A DNA stretch of 64,000 bases from Aureimonas sp. AU4 (GTDB lineage: Bacteria > Pseudomonadota > Alphaproteobacteria > Rhizobiales > Rhizobiaceae), in the NCBI RefSeq assembly GCF_001463765.1, contig NZ_BBWK01000043.1, positions 1 to 64,000 on the forward strand, written 5' to 3'. The notes below the pieces were generated by a model. The model was given only the letters and a program-made list of their open reading frames with translations. It was not told the origin of the DNA and ran no database searches. Position 1 is the first letter of the stretch. The number at the start of each line of letters is the position of its first letter. The position numbers were made by a program, and so were the translations under genes. Below are positions 18,942 to 31,520 of this stretch, in pieces.

Positions 18942-20030
18942 ATGAGCCTGATGACCCGCCGACAAGTCCTCCTGGGAGGCGCAGCGCTCGCCACTGTTGT
19001 CGCATTCAGCGGCATGCCGGCCTTCGCGCAGGTCACCGATCGGCCCGTCAAGGCGGCCTTCGTCTATGTCGGACCGGTCGGCGACTTCGGCTATTCCTTC
19101 GCCCACGACCAGGGCCGCAAGTACCTCTCCGAGAAGCTGGGCTCGAAGGTCGAGACGACCTTCGTCGAGAACGTGGCGGAAGGCCCCGACGCCGAGCGCG
19201 TGATCCGCAAGCTCGCCCAGGACGGCAACGACATCATCTTCTCGACCTCGTTCGGCTTCATGAACCCGACGCTGAAGGTCGCCAAGCAGTTCCCGAAGGT
19301 GAAGTTCGAGCACGCGACGGGCTACCAGACCGCGCCAAACATGGGCATCTACAACGCCCGCTTCTACGAGGGCCGCGCCGTGCTCGGCACGATCGCGGGC
19401 ATGATGTCGAAGTCAGGCAAGGCAGGCTATGTCGCCTCCTTCCCGATCCCGGAGGTCGTGATGGGCATCAACGCCTTCACGCTCGCCGCGCGTAAGGTGA
19501 ACCCGAAGTTCGAGACGCAGGTCGTCTGGGTGAACTCGTGGTACGACCCCGCCAAGGAGGCGCAGGCGACCTCGGCGCTACTCGACCAGGGTGCCGACGT
19601 CATCACCCAGCACACCGACAGCCCCGGCCCCCTGCAGGAAGCCGAGAAGCGCGGCGCCATCGCCTTCGGCCAGGCATGGGACATGCAGAGCTTCGCGCCC
19701 AACGCCCACATGACGGCGATCGTCGACAACTGGGGCCCCTACTATGTCAGCCGCGTCGAGGCCGTGGCGGCCGGCTCCTGGAAGCAGGACGACGTCTGGC
19801 TCGGCATGAAGGAGGGCGAGGTCACCATGGCGCCCTTCAACGACAAGATGCCGGCCGACGTGAAGGACGCCGCGCAGAAGGTCGTCGACGAGACCAAGGC
19901 CGGCACCTACAAGATCTTCACCGGCCCGCTCATAGACCAGTCGGGCGCCGAGAAGATCGCGGCCGGCACCGTGATCCCGGATGCCGACCTCCTGAAGATG
20001 GACTGGTACGTCCAGGGCGTGCGCAACTGA
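18942..20030 (+). CDS. BMP-family ABC transporter substrate-binding protein
   Basis: Periplasmic binding protein of the purine/nucleoside importer, 362 residues. The N-terminus MSLMTRRQVLLGGAALATVV has a TRRQVL twin-arginine-like motif and an AFA-Q cleavage site near residue 29, so export may be by Tat; no lipobox is present. The mature protein has the family pattern VKAAFVYVGPVGDFGYSFAH, IFSTSFGFMNPTLKVAKQFP and VNSWYDPAKEAQATSALLDQGADVI. BMP-family proteins bind nucleosides or purines in several bacteria; ligand identity here is inferred from context. A strong hairpin terminator follows, ending this unit. Confidence 0.93.
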   Translation: MSLMTRRQVLLGGAALATVVAFSGMPAFAQVTDRPVKAAFVYVGPVGDFGYSFAHDQGRKYLSEKLGSKVETTFVENVAEGPDAERVIRKLAQDGNDIIFSTSFGFMNPTLKVAKQFPKVKFEHATGYQTAPNMGIYNARFYEGRAVLGTIAGMMSKSGKAGYVASFPIPEVVMGINAFTLAARKVNPKFETQVVWVNSWYDPAKEAQATSALLDQGADVITQHTDSPGPLQEAEKRGAIAFGQAWDMQSFAPNAHMTAIVDNWGPYYVSRVEAVAAGSWKQDDVWLGMKEGEVTMAPFNDKMPADVKDAAQKVVDETKAGTYKIFTGPLIDQSGAEKIAAGTVIPDADLLKMDWYVQGVRN

Positions 20031-20084
20031 GCCTGCCGGTTTGACCTTGCGCGTCGCCCGGTCTCGGGCGATGCTGCATCTTGG

Positions 20085-20110
20085 GGGCGGCGTGACGAGC
20101 GCCGCCCTTT
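20085..20110 (+). terminator. Intrinsic terminator after the purine importer
   Basis: Perfect 8-bp stem GGGCGGCG / CGCCGCCC with loop TGACGAG, followed by TTT. A smaller hairpin, TCGCCCG-GTCT-CGGGCGA, lies at 20054-20071. Together they should end transcription after the binding-protein gene, implying a separate promoter for puuD in the 112 bases that follow. Confidence 0.7.
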
Positions 20111-20222
20111 CCATGCCCGCTTCTCCCACCGTCTCCTGAACGGCGAGAGGCCGCCAAAGGGCATTCCACGGATCTCTCAGAACCGGCGCTCGCGACAAGG
20201 GGGCGGCGCCGCGAGGTGTCCC

Positions 20223-21479
20223 ATGTGGACCTACGCTTCCGAATGGCTCCAGGTCGCCGTGCGCTGGACCCACATCGTCACCGCGATCGCCTGGATCGGG
20301 TCGAGCTTCTACTTCATCGCCCTCGATCTCGGCCTGCGCCGCCCGCGCGGCGCGCCCATGACGGGCGTGGGCGGCGAGGCCTGGCAGGTCCACGGCGGCG
20401 GCTTCTACCACGTCCAGAAATACATGGTGGCCCCGGCGCACATGCCGGAGGACCTGACCTGGTTCAAGTGGGAGAGCTACTCCACTTGGGCTTCGGGCTT
20501 CGCGCTCCTGTTCCTGGTCTACTATCTCGGCGCCGACCTCTACCTTATCGACCCCGCGCGCGCCGACCTCGCCCCCTGGGCCGCGACGCTGATCGGCATC
20601 GCGGGCCTTGCCCTCGGCTGGGTGGTCTACGACGCGATCTGCAAGTCGTCCTTGAAGCGAAACGACAGCGCGCTTCTCGGCGTGCTCTTCGTCTACGTGG
20701 TCGCGACGAGCTTCGTCTTCGCGCAGGTCTTCTCGGGGCGGGGCGCGATGCTCCACACGGGCGCGATGATCGCCACCATCATGACCGCCAACGTCGCGAT
20801 GCTGATCATCCCCAACCAGCGCATCGTGGTGGCGGACCTGAAAGCGGGCCGCTCGCCCGACCCGAGCTTGGGCGCAGCGGCCAAGCAGCGCTCGCTCCAC
20901 AACAACTACCTGACCCTGCCGGTCGTCTTCCTGATGATGTCGAACCACTTCCCGCTGGTCTTCGCCACGCGCTGGAACTGGGTGATCGCCGGCATCGTGC
21001 TCGTGATCGGTGCGCTGGTGCGCCACTTCTTCAACACGATGCACAAGACCGGCGCCAAGCTCTGGTGGTGCTGGGGCGCGGCGGGCGCCTTGTTCGCCGT
21101 GATCATCGCTCTGTCCGGCGCGCCGGGCTGGACCGAGGTGCCGGCCGAGACGCCGGAGGACGCGGCGGCGATGGAGTTTCCCGCCGACCCCGAGCTCGCG
21201 CTCGCGACCTCGCCGCACTTTGCCGAGGCCGAGGGCATCGTCCAGTCGCGCTGCTCCATGTGCCATGCGAGGAAGCCGCTCTGGCCGGGCCTTGCGCATC
21301 CTCCCAAGAACGTCGTTCTCGAATCGGGTCGCGACATCGTGCTCGCCGCCTCGCTGATCGAGAACCAGGCCGTGCGCTCGCACGCCATGCCGCCCGGCAA
21401 CCTCACCGGCATCGAGCCGGCGGAGCGCCTGGCGCTCGCGCGCTGGCTGCGTTCGGGCGACGGCGTCTGGCGCCCCTGA
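20223..21479 (+). CDS. puuD: Membrane urate oxidase with cytochrome c domain (PuuD)
   Basis: Oxidises urate to 5-hydroxyisourate, passing electrons to the respiratory chain instead of making hydrogen peroxide. 418 residues. The N-terminal 300 residues are an integral membrane domain with about eight hydrophobic helices and conserved HIVTAIAWIGSSFYFIALD, FYHVQKYMVAP and LHNNYLTLPVVFLMMSNHFP. The C-terminal domain has a c-type heme site, CSMCH at residues 344-348, with probable axial M389 in SHAMPPGN. This architecture was established for PuuD of Agrobacterium. It replaces cofactor-free uricase and the FAD enzyme HpxO, neither of which is visible here. guaD follows after 12 bases. Confidence 0.95.
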   Translation: MWTYASEWLQVAVRWTHIVTAIAWIGSSFYFIALDLGLRRPRGAPMTGVGGEAWQVHGGGFYHVQKYMVAPAHMPEDLTWFKWESYSTWASGFALLFLVYYLGADLYLIDPARADLAPWAATLIGIAGLALGWVVYDAICKSSLKRNDSALLGVLFVYVVATSFVFAQVFSGRGAMLHTGAMIATIMTANVAMLIIPNQRIVVADLKAGRSPDPSLGAAAKQRSLHNNYLTLPVVFLMMSNHFPLVFATRWNWVIAGIVLVIGALVRHFFNTMHKTGAKLWWCWGAAGALFAVIIALSGAPGWTEVPAETPEDAAAMEFPADPELALATSPHFAEAEGIVQSRCSMCHARKPLWPGLAHPPKNVVLESGRDIVLAASLIENQAVRSHAMPPGNLTGIEPAERLALARWLRSGDGVWRP

Positions 21480-21491
21480 AGGAAGAGCTCC

Positions 21492-22808
21492 ATGACCTTT
21501 GAGACCCTGGCCGGCGCCTCGCTGGCGATTCGCGCGCGCGTCCTCACCTACCACGCCCATCCGATGCGCGAGGGCGAGGGGGCGCATCGCTTCATCGAGG
21601 ACGGTCTGGTCGTCGTGCGCGACGGCGTGATCGAGCGCGTCGGCGAGGCAAGCGAGCTTCTTCCCACGCTCGATCCGGCGCTTGAGGTCGCCGACCACCG
21701 GCCGCTCCTGCTGATGGCCGGCTTCATCGACCCGCATCTCCACATGCCGCAGACGCAGGTGATCGGGTCCTACGGCACGCAGCTCATGGAATGGCTCGCG
21801 CGCTACACCTTTCCCGAGGAGAGCCGCTACGGCGATCCGGCCGTGTCGGATGAGGCCGCGCGCTTCCTCCTGGCCGAGCTCCTGCGCAACGGCACGACGA
21901 CCGCCAGCGCCTTCTGCACCTCGCATCCGCAGTCCGCCGAGAGCCTGTTCCGGGAAGCGGACCGGCTCGGCATGCGCCTCGTCGCCGGCAAGGTGATGAT
22001 GGACCGCAACGCGCCGCCCGCGCTCCTCGACACGCCGGAACGCGGCTTCGAGGAGTCGAAGGCTCTGATCGGGCGCTGGCACGGGCGCGGTCGGCTCGCC
22101 TACGCCATCTCGCCGCGCTTCGCCCCGACCTCGAGCGAGGCGCAGCTGGAGGCGGCCGGCCAGCTCGCCGCCGATCATCCCGACCTTCACATCCAGACGC
22201 ACCTGTCCGAGAACCACGGCGAGATCGCCTTCGTGCGCGAACTCTTTCCCTGGGCCGAGGATTATACGGCGGTCTACGAGCGCTACGGCCTCGTGCGCCC
22301 GCGCGCGCTGTTCGGCCACTGCATCCACCTGTCGGAGCGCGAGCGCGCGAGCCTGGCCGGCCAAGGCGCCTCGGCGATCTTCTGTCCGACCTCGAACCTC
22401 TTTCTGGGCTCGGGGCTCTTCGACCGCGACGCGGCGCTGGCGGCCGGCCTGCGGACCGGGCTCGCCACCGACATCGGCGGCGGCACGTCCTACTCGCTGC
22501 TCGCCACCGCGGCAGAGGCCTACAAGGCCCTGGCGCTGCGCGACCAGAAGCTGACCGGCCACGCCGCGCTTTACATGATCACCGCCGGCAACGCGGAAGC
22601 GCTGGGCTGGGGCGACCGGATCGGGCAGGTGGCGCCCGGCTTCGAGGCCGACCTCGTGCTCGTCGACACGGGCGCGACGCCCGCCATGCGGCGGCGCATG
22701 GAGCGGGCCGAAAGCCTCGAGGAGGAACTCTTCGCCCTCGTCACCATGGGCGACGACCGCGCGGTGGCCGCGACCTACCTTGCCGGGCGCCTCGCCCACC
22801 GGCGCTGA
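21492..22808 (+). CDS. guaD: Guanine deaminase (GuaD)
   Basis: Amidohydrolase that deaminates guanine to xanthine, feeding xanthine dehydrogenase. 438 residues. Zinc-site residues are visible: H82 and H84 in GFIDPHLHMPQ, histidines in IQTHLSENHGE and FGHCIHLSERE, and the aspartate in LATDIGGGTSYS. GSYGTQLMEWLARYTFPEE and CPTSNLFLGSG are guanine deaminase signatures. A GGAAG ribosome site precedes the ATG. It is co-directional with puuD and probably in the same transcript. Hypoxanthine entry by adenine deaminase is not encoded in the window. Confidence 0.95.
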   Translation: MTFETLAGASLAIRARVLTYHAHPMREGEGAHRFIEDGLVVVRDGVIERVGEASELLPTLDPALEVADHRPLLLMAGFIDPHLHMPQTQVIGSYGTQLMEWLARYTFPEESRYGDPAVSDEAARFLLAELLRNGTTTASAFCTSHPQSAESLFREADRLGMRLVAGKVMMDRNAPPALLDTPERGFEESKALIGRWHGRGRLAYAISPRFAPTSSEAQLEAAGQLAADHPDLHIQTHLSENHGEIAFVRELFPWAEDYTAVYERYGLVRPRALFGHCIHLSERERASLAGQGASAIFCPTSNLFLGSGLFDRDAALAAGLRTGLATDIGGGTSYSLLATAAEAYKALALRDQKLTGHAALYMITAGNAEALGWGDRIGQVAPGFEADLVLVDTGATPAMRRRMERAESLEEELFALVTMGDDRAVAATYLAGRLAHRR

Positions 22809-22890
22809 CAAAAGCGCGTTCCGGGGGGCGACAAGCCCGACGCCAGCCTTATCTTCCGCGCCGGACCGATCGAGCTTGGAAGGGGATCCC

Positions 22891-23730
22891 ATGCGGCTGG
22901 TGCGCTACGGAGAGGCGGGGGCCGAGAAGCCCGGCCTCATCGACGACGAAAACCATCTGAGGGATCTGTCGGGCGAGATACCCGACATCGCCGGCGAGGT
23001 TCTCTCGCGCCAGGGCCTCGATCGCCTGCGCGCCCTCGACGTGCGCTCGCTGCCCAAGATCGACCCCAACCAGCGCCTCGGGCCGCCCGTGGCCGGCACG
23101 CGCAACTTCCTGGCGGTCGGTCGGAACTACAGCGAGCACGCCGCCGAAACCGGCTCCGACGTGCCCAAGGAGCCGCTTCTCTTCAACAAGGCCGTGTCCT
23201 CGATCGCGGGTCCGCGCGACGACATCTCCTATCCGCCGGGCGCCACACAGGTCGACTGGGAGGTCGAGCTCGCGGTCGTGATCGGCGAGCGCTGCTACAA
23301 CGTGGACGAGGACAAGGTGCTCGACTACGTCGCCGGCTACTGCCTGTGCAACGACGTCTCCGAGCGCCAGTGGCAGAAGAATCGCGGCGGACAGTGGATC
23401 AAGGGCAAGAGCGCGCCCGGCTTCGGCCCGCTCGGCCCCTGGCTCGTCACGCGCGACGCGATCGAGGATGCGGGCCGGCTCGACCTCTGGCTCTCGGTGA
23501 ACGGGGAGCGCCGGCAGGAGGGCTCGACCGCCGACATGATCTTCACGGTCCCGCAGATCCTGTCCTACGCCTCGCGCTTCTTCGCCCTCCAGCCCGGCGA
23601 CGTGGTGACCACCGGCACGCCGTCCGGGGTCGCCGCCGGCATGAAGCCGCCGCAGTGGCTGAAGGCGGGCGACATCGTCACGCTCGGCAGCCCGCACCTG
23701 GGCGAACAGCGTCAGACGATCCTCGGCTGA
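22891..23730 (+). CDS. Fumarylacetoacetate hydrolase family protein
   Basis: 279-residue member of the FAH fold, a metal-dependent family that cleaves C-C bonds in 2,4-diketo acids and related compounds. Visible features are NFLAVGRNYSEHAAETG near residue 72, PLLFNKAVSSIAGP, QVDWEVELAVVIG with metal-ligand glutamates, YCLCNDVSERQWQ, and TTGTPSGVAAGM. The ATG at 22891 follows GGAAGGGG. Length and N-terminus resemble 2,4-diketo-3-deoxy-L-fuconate hydrolase-like proteins. Some homologues are labelled ureidoglycolate lyase, but a genuine AllA is present at 7103-7591, so that role is not assumed. It may simply be a neighbour of the purine genes. Confidence 0.85.
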   Translation: MRLVRYGEAGAEKPGLIDDENHLRDLSGEIPDIAGEVLSRQGLDRLRALDVRSLPKIDPNQRLGPPVAGTRNFLAVGRNYSEHAAETGSDVPKEPLLFNKAVSSIAGPRDDISYPPGATQVDWEVELAVVIGERCYNVDEDKVLDYVAGYCLCNDVSERQWQKNRGGQWIKGKSAPGFGPLGPWLVTRDAIEDAGRLDLWLSVNGERRQEGSTADMIFTVPQILSYASRFFALQPGDVVTTGTPSGVAAGMKPPQWLKAGDIVTLGSPHLGEQRQTILG

Positions 23731-23731
23731 C

Positions 23732-23757
23732 GGAACGGCCGGCGTCGGACGGGCGTT
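23732..23757 (+). promoter_or_regulatory. Candidate EcfG (general stress response) promoter for glgE-treS-glgB
   Basis: GGAAC at 23732-23736 and CGTT at 23754-23757 are separated by exactly 17 bases, matching the alphaproteobacterial EcfG consensus GGAAC-N16/17-CGTT. It begins one base after the stop of the upstream hydrolase gene and its -10 element lies 106 bases before the glgE start, in the correct orientation. Trehalose and glycogen genes are common members of PhyR-NepR-EcfG regulons. Confidence 0.65.
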
Positions 23758-23771
23758 GCTGACCCGTCCGA
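23745..23771 (+). terminator. Hairpin overlapping the EcfG-like promoter
   Basis: Nine-base inverted repeat TCGGACGGG (23745-23753) / CCCGTCCGA (23763-23771) with loop CGTTGCTGA. It could terminate the upstream FAH-family gene, although no T-run follows. The CGTT of the candidate promoter falls in the loop, so the two readings compete or coexist. Confidence 0.45.
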
Positions 23772-23863
23772 GCCATCAGGGGGTCGCGCGGACGCAACGC
23801 GCCGTGCCGGGCCCCGCTCTGCCTCGCAAGACCCGCAGACAATCCGCCTGGAAAGGTCCGCCC

Positions 23864-25912
23864 ATGTCCCAAGTCGAGATCGCCGCGCCCAAGGCCCGCA
23901 GAAAGATGCAAGGGGCCGGCGCGAACGAGGGCTCCATCGCGCGCATTCGCGAACTGGCCCAGGCCCGCGTCGCGATCGAGGGCGTCGAGCCCATGATCGA
24001 CGCCGGGCGCTTCGCCGTGAAGCGCCTGGCGGGCGAGACGCTGACGGTCTCGGCCGACATCTTCACCGACGGGCACGAGATCATCGACGCCGCGCTCATC
24101 ACGCGAGGGGCCGGCGACACGGACTGGCGCGAGACGCCCTTCACCTTCATCGCGAACGACCGCTGGGCGGCGAGCGTCACCTTCGATCGGCCCGGCGCCT
24201 ACCGCTACTCCATCATCGCCTGGCGCGACGTCTTCGCGACCTGGGCGAGCGACACCAGGAAGAAGCGGGTCGCCGGCGTCGACATCGCGCTGGAGCTGCG
24301 CGAGGGCCAGATCCTCCTGGAGAAGGCAGCCGCGTCCGGCCGCGGCACGAAGGACGACGCCAAGCGCCTCAAGGCGCTGCGCGCGCGCATCGACAAGCTG
24401 GCCGCCAAGGGGGACGGCGAGGCGCTCTACGAGGCGATGACGGAAGGCGACACCGCGCTCCTCCTGCGCGAGGTGGGCGTGCGCGAGAACCTGTCGCGCT
24501 TCGAGATCGACGTGCCGGTCTGGGTGGACCGCGAGGCCGCCGGCTTCTCGGCCTGGTACGAGTTGATGCCGCGCTCGCAGTCGGGCGATGTGAACCGCCA
24601 CGGCACGTTCGACGACGTCATCAAGCGCCTGCCCGACATCGAGGAGATGGGCTTCGACGTCCTCTACTTCCCGCCGATCCACCCGATCGGCAAGACCAAC
24701 CGCAAGGGGAAGAACAACAGCGTCACCGCGCAGGAGGGCGAGCCGGGCTCCCCTTACGCGATCGGATCGGCGGAGGGCGGCCACAAGGACCTCCATCCCG
24801 AGCTCGGCTCGTTTGCCGACTTCCAGCGGCTCGTGACGCGCGCGGCCGACCACGGGCTCGAGATCGCCATCGACTTCGCGATCCAGTGCTCGCCCGACCA
24901 CCCCTGGATCAAGGAGCATCCGGACTGGTTCGACTGGCGGCCCGACGGCTCGATCAAATACGCCGAGAACCCGCCCAAGAAGTACCAGGACATCGTCAAC
25001 GTCGACTTCTACGCCGAAGGGGCGATCCCCTCGCTCTGGCTGGAGCTGCGCGACGTCGTCCTGTTCTGGCTCGACAAGGGCGTGCGCATCTTCCGCGTCG
25101 ACAACCCGCACACCAAGCCCTTCCCGTTCTGGGAGTGGATGATCGCCGAGGTGCGCGAGCGCGACCCCGGCGCCGTGTTCCTGGCCGAGGCCTTCACGCG
25201 GCCCAAGCTCATGAAGCGCCTTGCCAAGGTCGGCTACAACCAGAGCTACTCGTACTTCACGTGGCGGAACCGCAAGTGGGAGCTGCGCGAGTACCTGACC
25301 GAGCTGACGACGGCCGAGTGCGCCGAGTTCATGCGGCCGAACTTCTTCGTCAACACGCCCGACATCAACCCGCTCTTCCTTCAGACGAGCGGGCGGCCGG
25401 GCTTCCAGCTGCGCTTGGCGCTGGCCGCGACGCTCGCCGGCAACTACGGCGTCTATTCCGGCTTCGAGCTGTGCGAGAGCGAACCGCTCGCGCCCGGCAA
25501 GGAGGAGTATCTCAACTCCGAGAAGTACGAGATCCGCGCCTTCGACTGGCGCGCGCCCGGCAACATCCGCGAGGACATCCGCTTCTTCAACCGCATCCGC
25601 CGCTCGGAGCCGGCGCTGCGCGACTTCCGTAATCTCGAGTTCTACAACTTCTGGAACGACGAGATCCTCTACTACGGTCGCCGCACGCCGGACCTCTCCT
25701 CCTTCCTGCTGGTGATGGTGTCGCTCGATCCGCAGCATCCGCAGGGCGGGCATTTCGAGGTGCCGCTCTGGGAGTTCGACCTGCCCGACAACGGCTCGGT
25801 CAAGGTCGAGGACCTCGTGACCGGCCAGCAGTTCGTCTGGAGCGGCAAGGTCCAGCATTGGTGGTTCCGGCCCGACGAGCGGCCCTACGCGGTGTTCCGC
25901 ATCTCGGTCTGA
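23864..25912 (+). CDS. glgE: Alpha-1,4-glucan:maltose-1-phosphate maltosyltransferase (GlgE)
   Basis: GH13_3 enzyme that extends alpha-1,4-glucan with maltosyl units from maltose-1-phosphate, in the cytoplasm. 682 residues. The N-terminal domain (to about 200) has DIFTDGHEIIDAALITRG; the barrel carries YFPPIHPIGKTNRKGKNNS, a GlgE hallmark, nucleophile D413 in IFRVDNPHTKP and acid/base E442 in FLAEAFTRP, 29 residues apart as in characterised GlgE, then NTPDINP. The start is ATG 23864 with a GGAAAGG ribosome site. It opens the operon glgE, treS-maltokinase, glgB, preceded by an EcfG-type promoter. It is the committed step of the trehalose-to-glucan route. Confidence 0.96.
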   Translation: MSQVEIAAPKARRKMQGAGANEGSIARIRELAQARVAIEGVEPMIDAGRFAVKRLAGETLTVSADIFTDGHEIIDAALITRGAGDTDWRETPFTFIANDRWAASVTFDRPGAYRYSIIAWRDVFATWASDTRKKRVAGVDIALELREGQILLEKAAASGRGTKDDAKRLKALRARIDKLAAKGDGEALYEAMTEGDTALLLREVGVRENLSRFEIDVPVWVDREAAGFSAWYELMPRSQSGDVNRHGTFDDVIKRLPDIEEMGFDVLYFPPIHPIGKTNRKGKNNSVTAQEGEPGSPYAIGSAEGGHKDLHPELGSFADFQRLVTRAADHGLEIAIDFAIQCSPDHPWIKEHPDWFDWRPDGSIKYAENPPKKYQDIVNVDFYAEGAIPSLWLELRDVVLFWLDKGVRIFRVDNPHTKPFPFWEWMIAEVRERDPGAVFLAEAFTRPKLMKRLAKVGYNQSYSYFTWRNRKWELREYLTELTTAECAEFMRPNFFVNTPDINPLFLQTSGRPGFQLRLALAATLAGNYGVYSGFELCESEPLAPGKEEYLNSEKYEIRAFDWRAPGNIREDIRFFNRIRRSEPALRDFRNLEFYNFWNDEILYYGRRTPDLSSFLLVMVSLDPQHPQGGHFEVPLWEFDLPDNGSVKVEDLVTGQQFVWSGKVQHWWFRPDERPYAVFRISV

Positions 25913-25968
25913 CCCCGGCCCGGCCGACCCCATCCGGTTTTCTCGATTCCTCTTCTCGCAGTCGCCCG

Positions 25969-29285
<3,317 letters not shown>

Positions 29286-29289
<4 letters not shown>

Positions 29290-31508
29290 GCGAGACCCGC
29301 GTTCCCGCGCCCATCGAACACGGCCTGCACGGCGACGAGGCGCGCGCGCTCGCGGCCGGCCGGCACGAGAACCCGTTTTCCGTGCTCGGCCGCCACCGCA
29401 ACGCGCAGGGCTGGGTGGTGCGCGCCTACCGGCCGGGCGCCGAGGCGGCCGAGCTCGTGGACGAGCGCGGCCGCTCGCTCGGCCGCATGGAGGCGGGCGA
29501 GGTGCCCGGCCTCTTCACCGGCACGCTCCCCCACGACGCGGGCGCCTATCGCTTCCTGTTTCGCCATGGCGGCGACAGCTGGCAGGAGGAGGACACCTAC
29601 CGCTTCGGCACGGTGATCTCCGACTTCGACGCCTACCTCATGGCGGAGGGAACGCACTACCGGCTCTACGAAAAGTTCGGCGCCCATCCCGCGATCATGG
29701 ACGGGGTGGAGGGCGTCAGCTTCGCGGTCTGGGCGCCCGATGCCCGCCGCGTCTCGGTGGTCGGCAACTTCAACTCGTGGGACGGGCGGCGCCACGTCTG
29801 CCGCAAGCGTGTCGAGGCCGGCGTCTTCGAGATCTTTATCCCGGGTCTGAAGCGCGGCGAGGTCTACAAGTACGAGATCATCGGCGCCCATGGCGAGATC
29901 CTGCCCCTGAAGGCCGATCCCGTGGGCTTCCGGCAGGAGCTCGCGCCCTCCACCGCCTCGATCGTCGACGGCCTCGTCCAGCACGAGTGGAAGGATGCCG
30001 CCTTCCGGGCCAAGCCGTCCGACTGGCAGGACGCCTCCAAGCCGGTCTCGATCTACGAGGTGCACCTCGGCTCCTGGCGGCGCGGCGACGGCGACACCTT
30101 CCTCGACTACGACACGCTGGCGCGCGAGCTCGTGCCTTATGTAAAGGAAATGGGCTTCACGCATGTCGAGTTCATGCCGGTCTCCGAGCACCCGTTCTAC
30201 GGCTCCTGGGGCTACCAGCCGATCGGCCTCTTCGCGCCCACCGCCCGCTTCGGCGATCCGGCCGGCTTCGCGCGCCTCGTCGACGCGCTGCATCAGGCCG
30301 ATATCGGCGTCCTCCTCGACTGGGTGCCCGGCCACTTCCCGACCGACGTCCACGGGCTCGGCCGCTTCGACGGCACCGCGCTCTACGAGCATGCCGACCC
30401 CCGGCGCGGCTTCCACAAGGACTGGAACACGCTGATCTACGACTACGGGCGGACCGAGGTGAAGAACTTCCTCGTCGCCAATGGCCTCTACTGGCTCGAC
30501 CAGTTCCACGTCGACGGACTGCGCGTCGATGCGGTGGCCTCGATGCTCTACCTCGACTACTCGCGGAACCACGGCGAGTGGGAGCCCAACATCTACGGCG
30601 GGCGCGAGAATCTCGAGGCCATGGCCTTCCTGAAGGAGACCAACGAGAAGGTCGGCGGCCTCTTCCCGAACGCCACGACCCACGCCGAGGAATCGACCTC
30701 CTTCCCGAACGTGTCGCGCCCGACCTACGCGGGCGGCCTCGGCTTCCACTTCAAGTGGAACATGGGCTGGATGCACGACACGCTGCACTTCATGCAGGAG
30801 GACCCGATCAACCGGAAGTACCACATGCACCACATGACCTTCGGCATGGTGTATGCGTACTCGGAGAACTTCGTCCTGCCGCTCTCCCACGACGAGGTCG
30901 TCTACGGAAAGGGCTCGATCCTCGGCAAGATGCCGGGCGACTGGTGGCAGAAGTTCGCGAACCTGCGCGCCTACTACGGCTTCATGTGGACCCACCCGGG
31001 CAAGAAGCTCCTGTTCATGGGCGGCGAGTTCGGCCAGTCGGAAGAGTGGAACCACGACCAGTCGCTCGACTGGCATCTTCTCCAGTATCGCGAGCATTCC
31101 GGCGTCCAGCGCCTCGTGCGCGACCTCAACACCCTTTATCGCGGGGTGCCGGCGCTCCACGAGAACGACTGCGACCCGAACGGCTTCGAATGGGTCGACA
31201 CGTCGAACGTCGAGCAGTCGGTCCTGGCCTATCTGCGCAAGGATCGGAACGGCGGCACGGCGCTCGTGGTCTGCAACTTCACGCCCAACGTCCACCACGG
31301 CTACCGCATCGGCGTGCCGCACGGCGGCTTCTGGGCGGAGGCGATGAACACGGACGCCGAGATCTACGGCGGCTCCAACGTCGGCAACATGGGCGGCGCG
31401 CAGGCCGAGGAGGTCCACGCCAACGGCCGGCCCTTCTCGCTGTCCCTGTCGCTGCCCCCGCTCTCGACCATCGTTCTCGTGCCGGGCCAGGCGCCCTCGG
31501 CTGCCTAA
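29286..31508 (+). CDS. glgB: 1,4-alpha-glucan branching enzyme (GlgB)
   Basis: Adds alpha-1,6 branches to the glucan made by GlgE. 740 residues, the normal length for the long GlgB form with two N-terminal beta-sandwich domains ([20 protein letters not shown], then [20 protein letters not shown]). The GH13_9 barrel carries [17 protein letters not shown], nucleophile D415 in [16 protein letters not shown] and acid E468 in [12 protein letters not shown], 53 residues apart as in E. coli GlgB, then [14 protein letters not shown]. The usual glycogen synthase glgA and glgC are absent from the window, so branching is linked here to the GlgE route. The start overlaps the treS stop. Confidence 0.97.
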
Positions 31509-31520
31509 GGAGTGGCTGCG

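Noticed and set aside
22891-23730. FAH-family protein as a second ureidoglycolate lyase
   Set aside because: A genuine AllA is present in the same locus, and the FAH protein has ordinary FAH motifs. The alternative label seems to come from annotation tradition rather than sequence.
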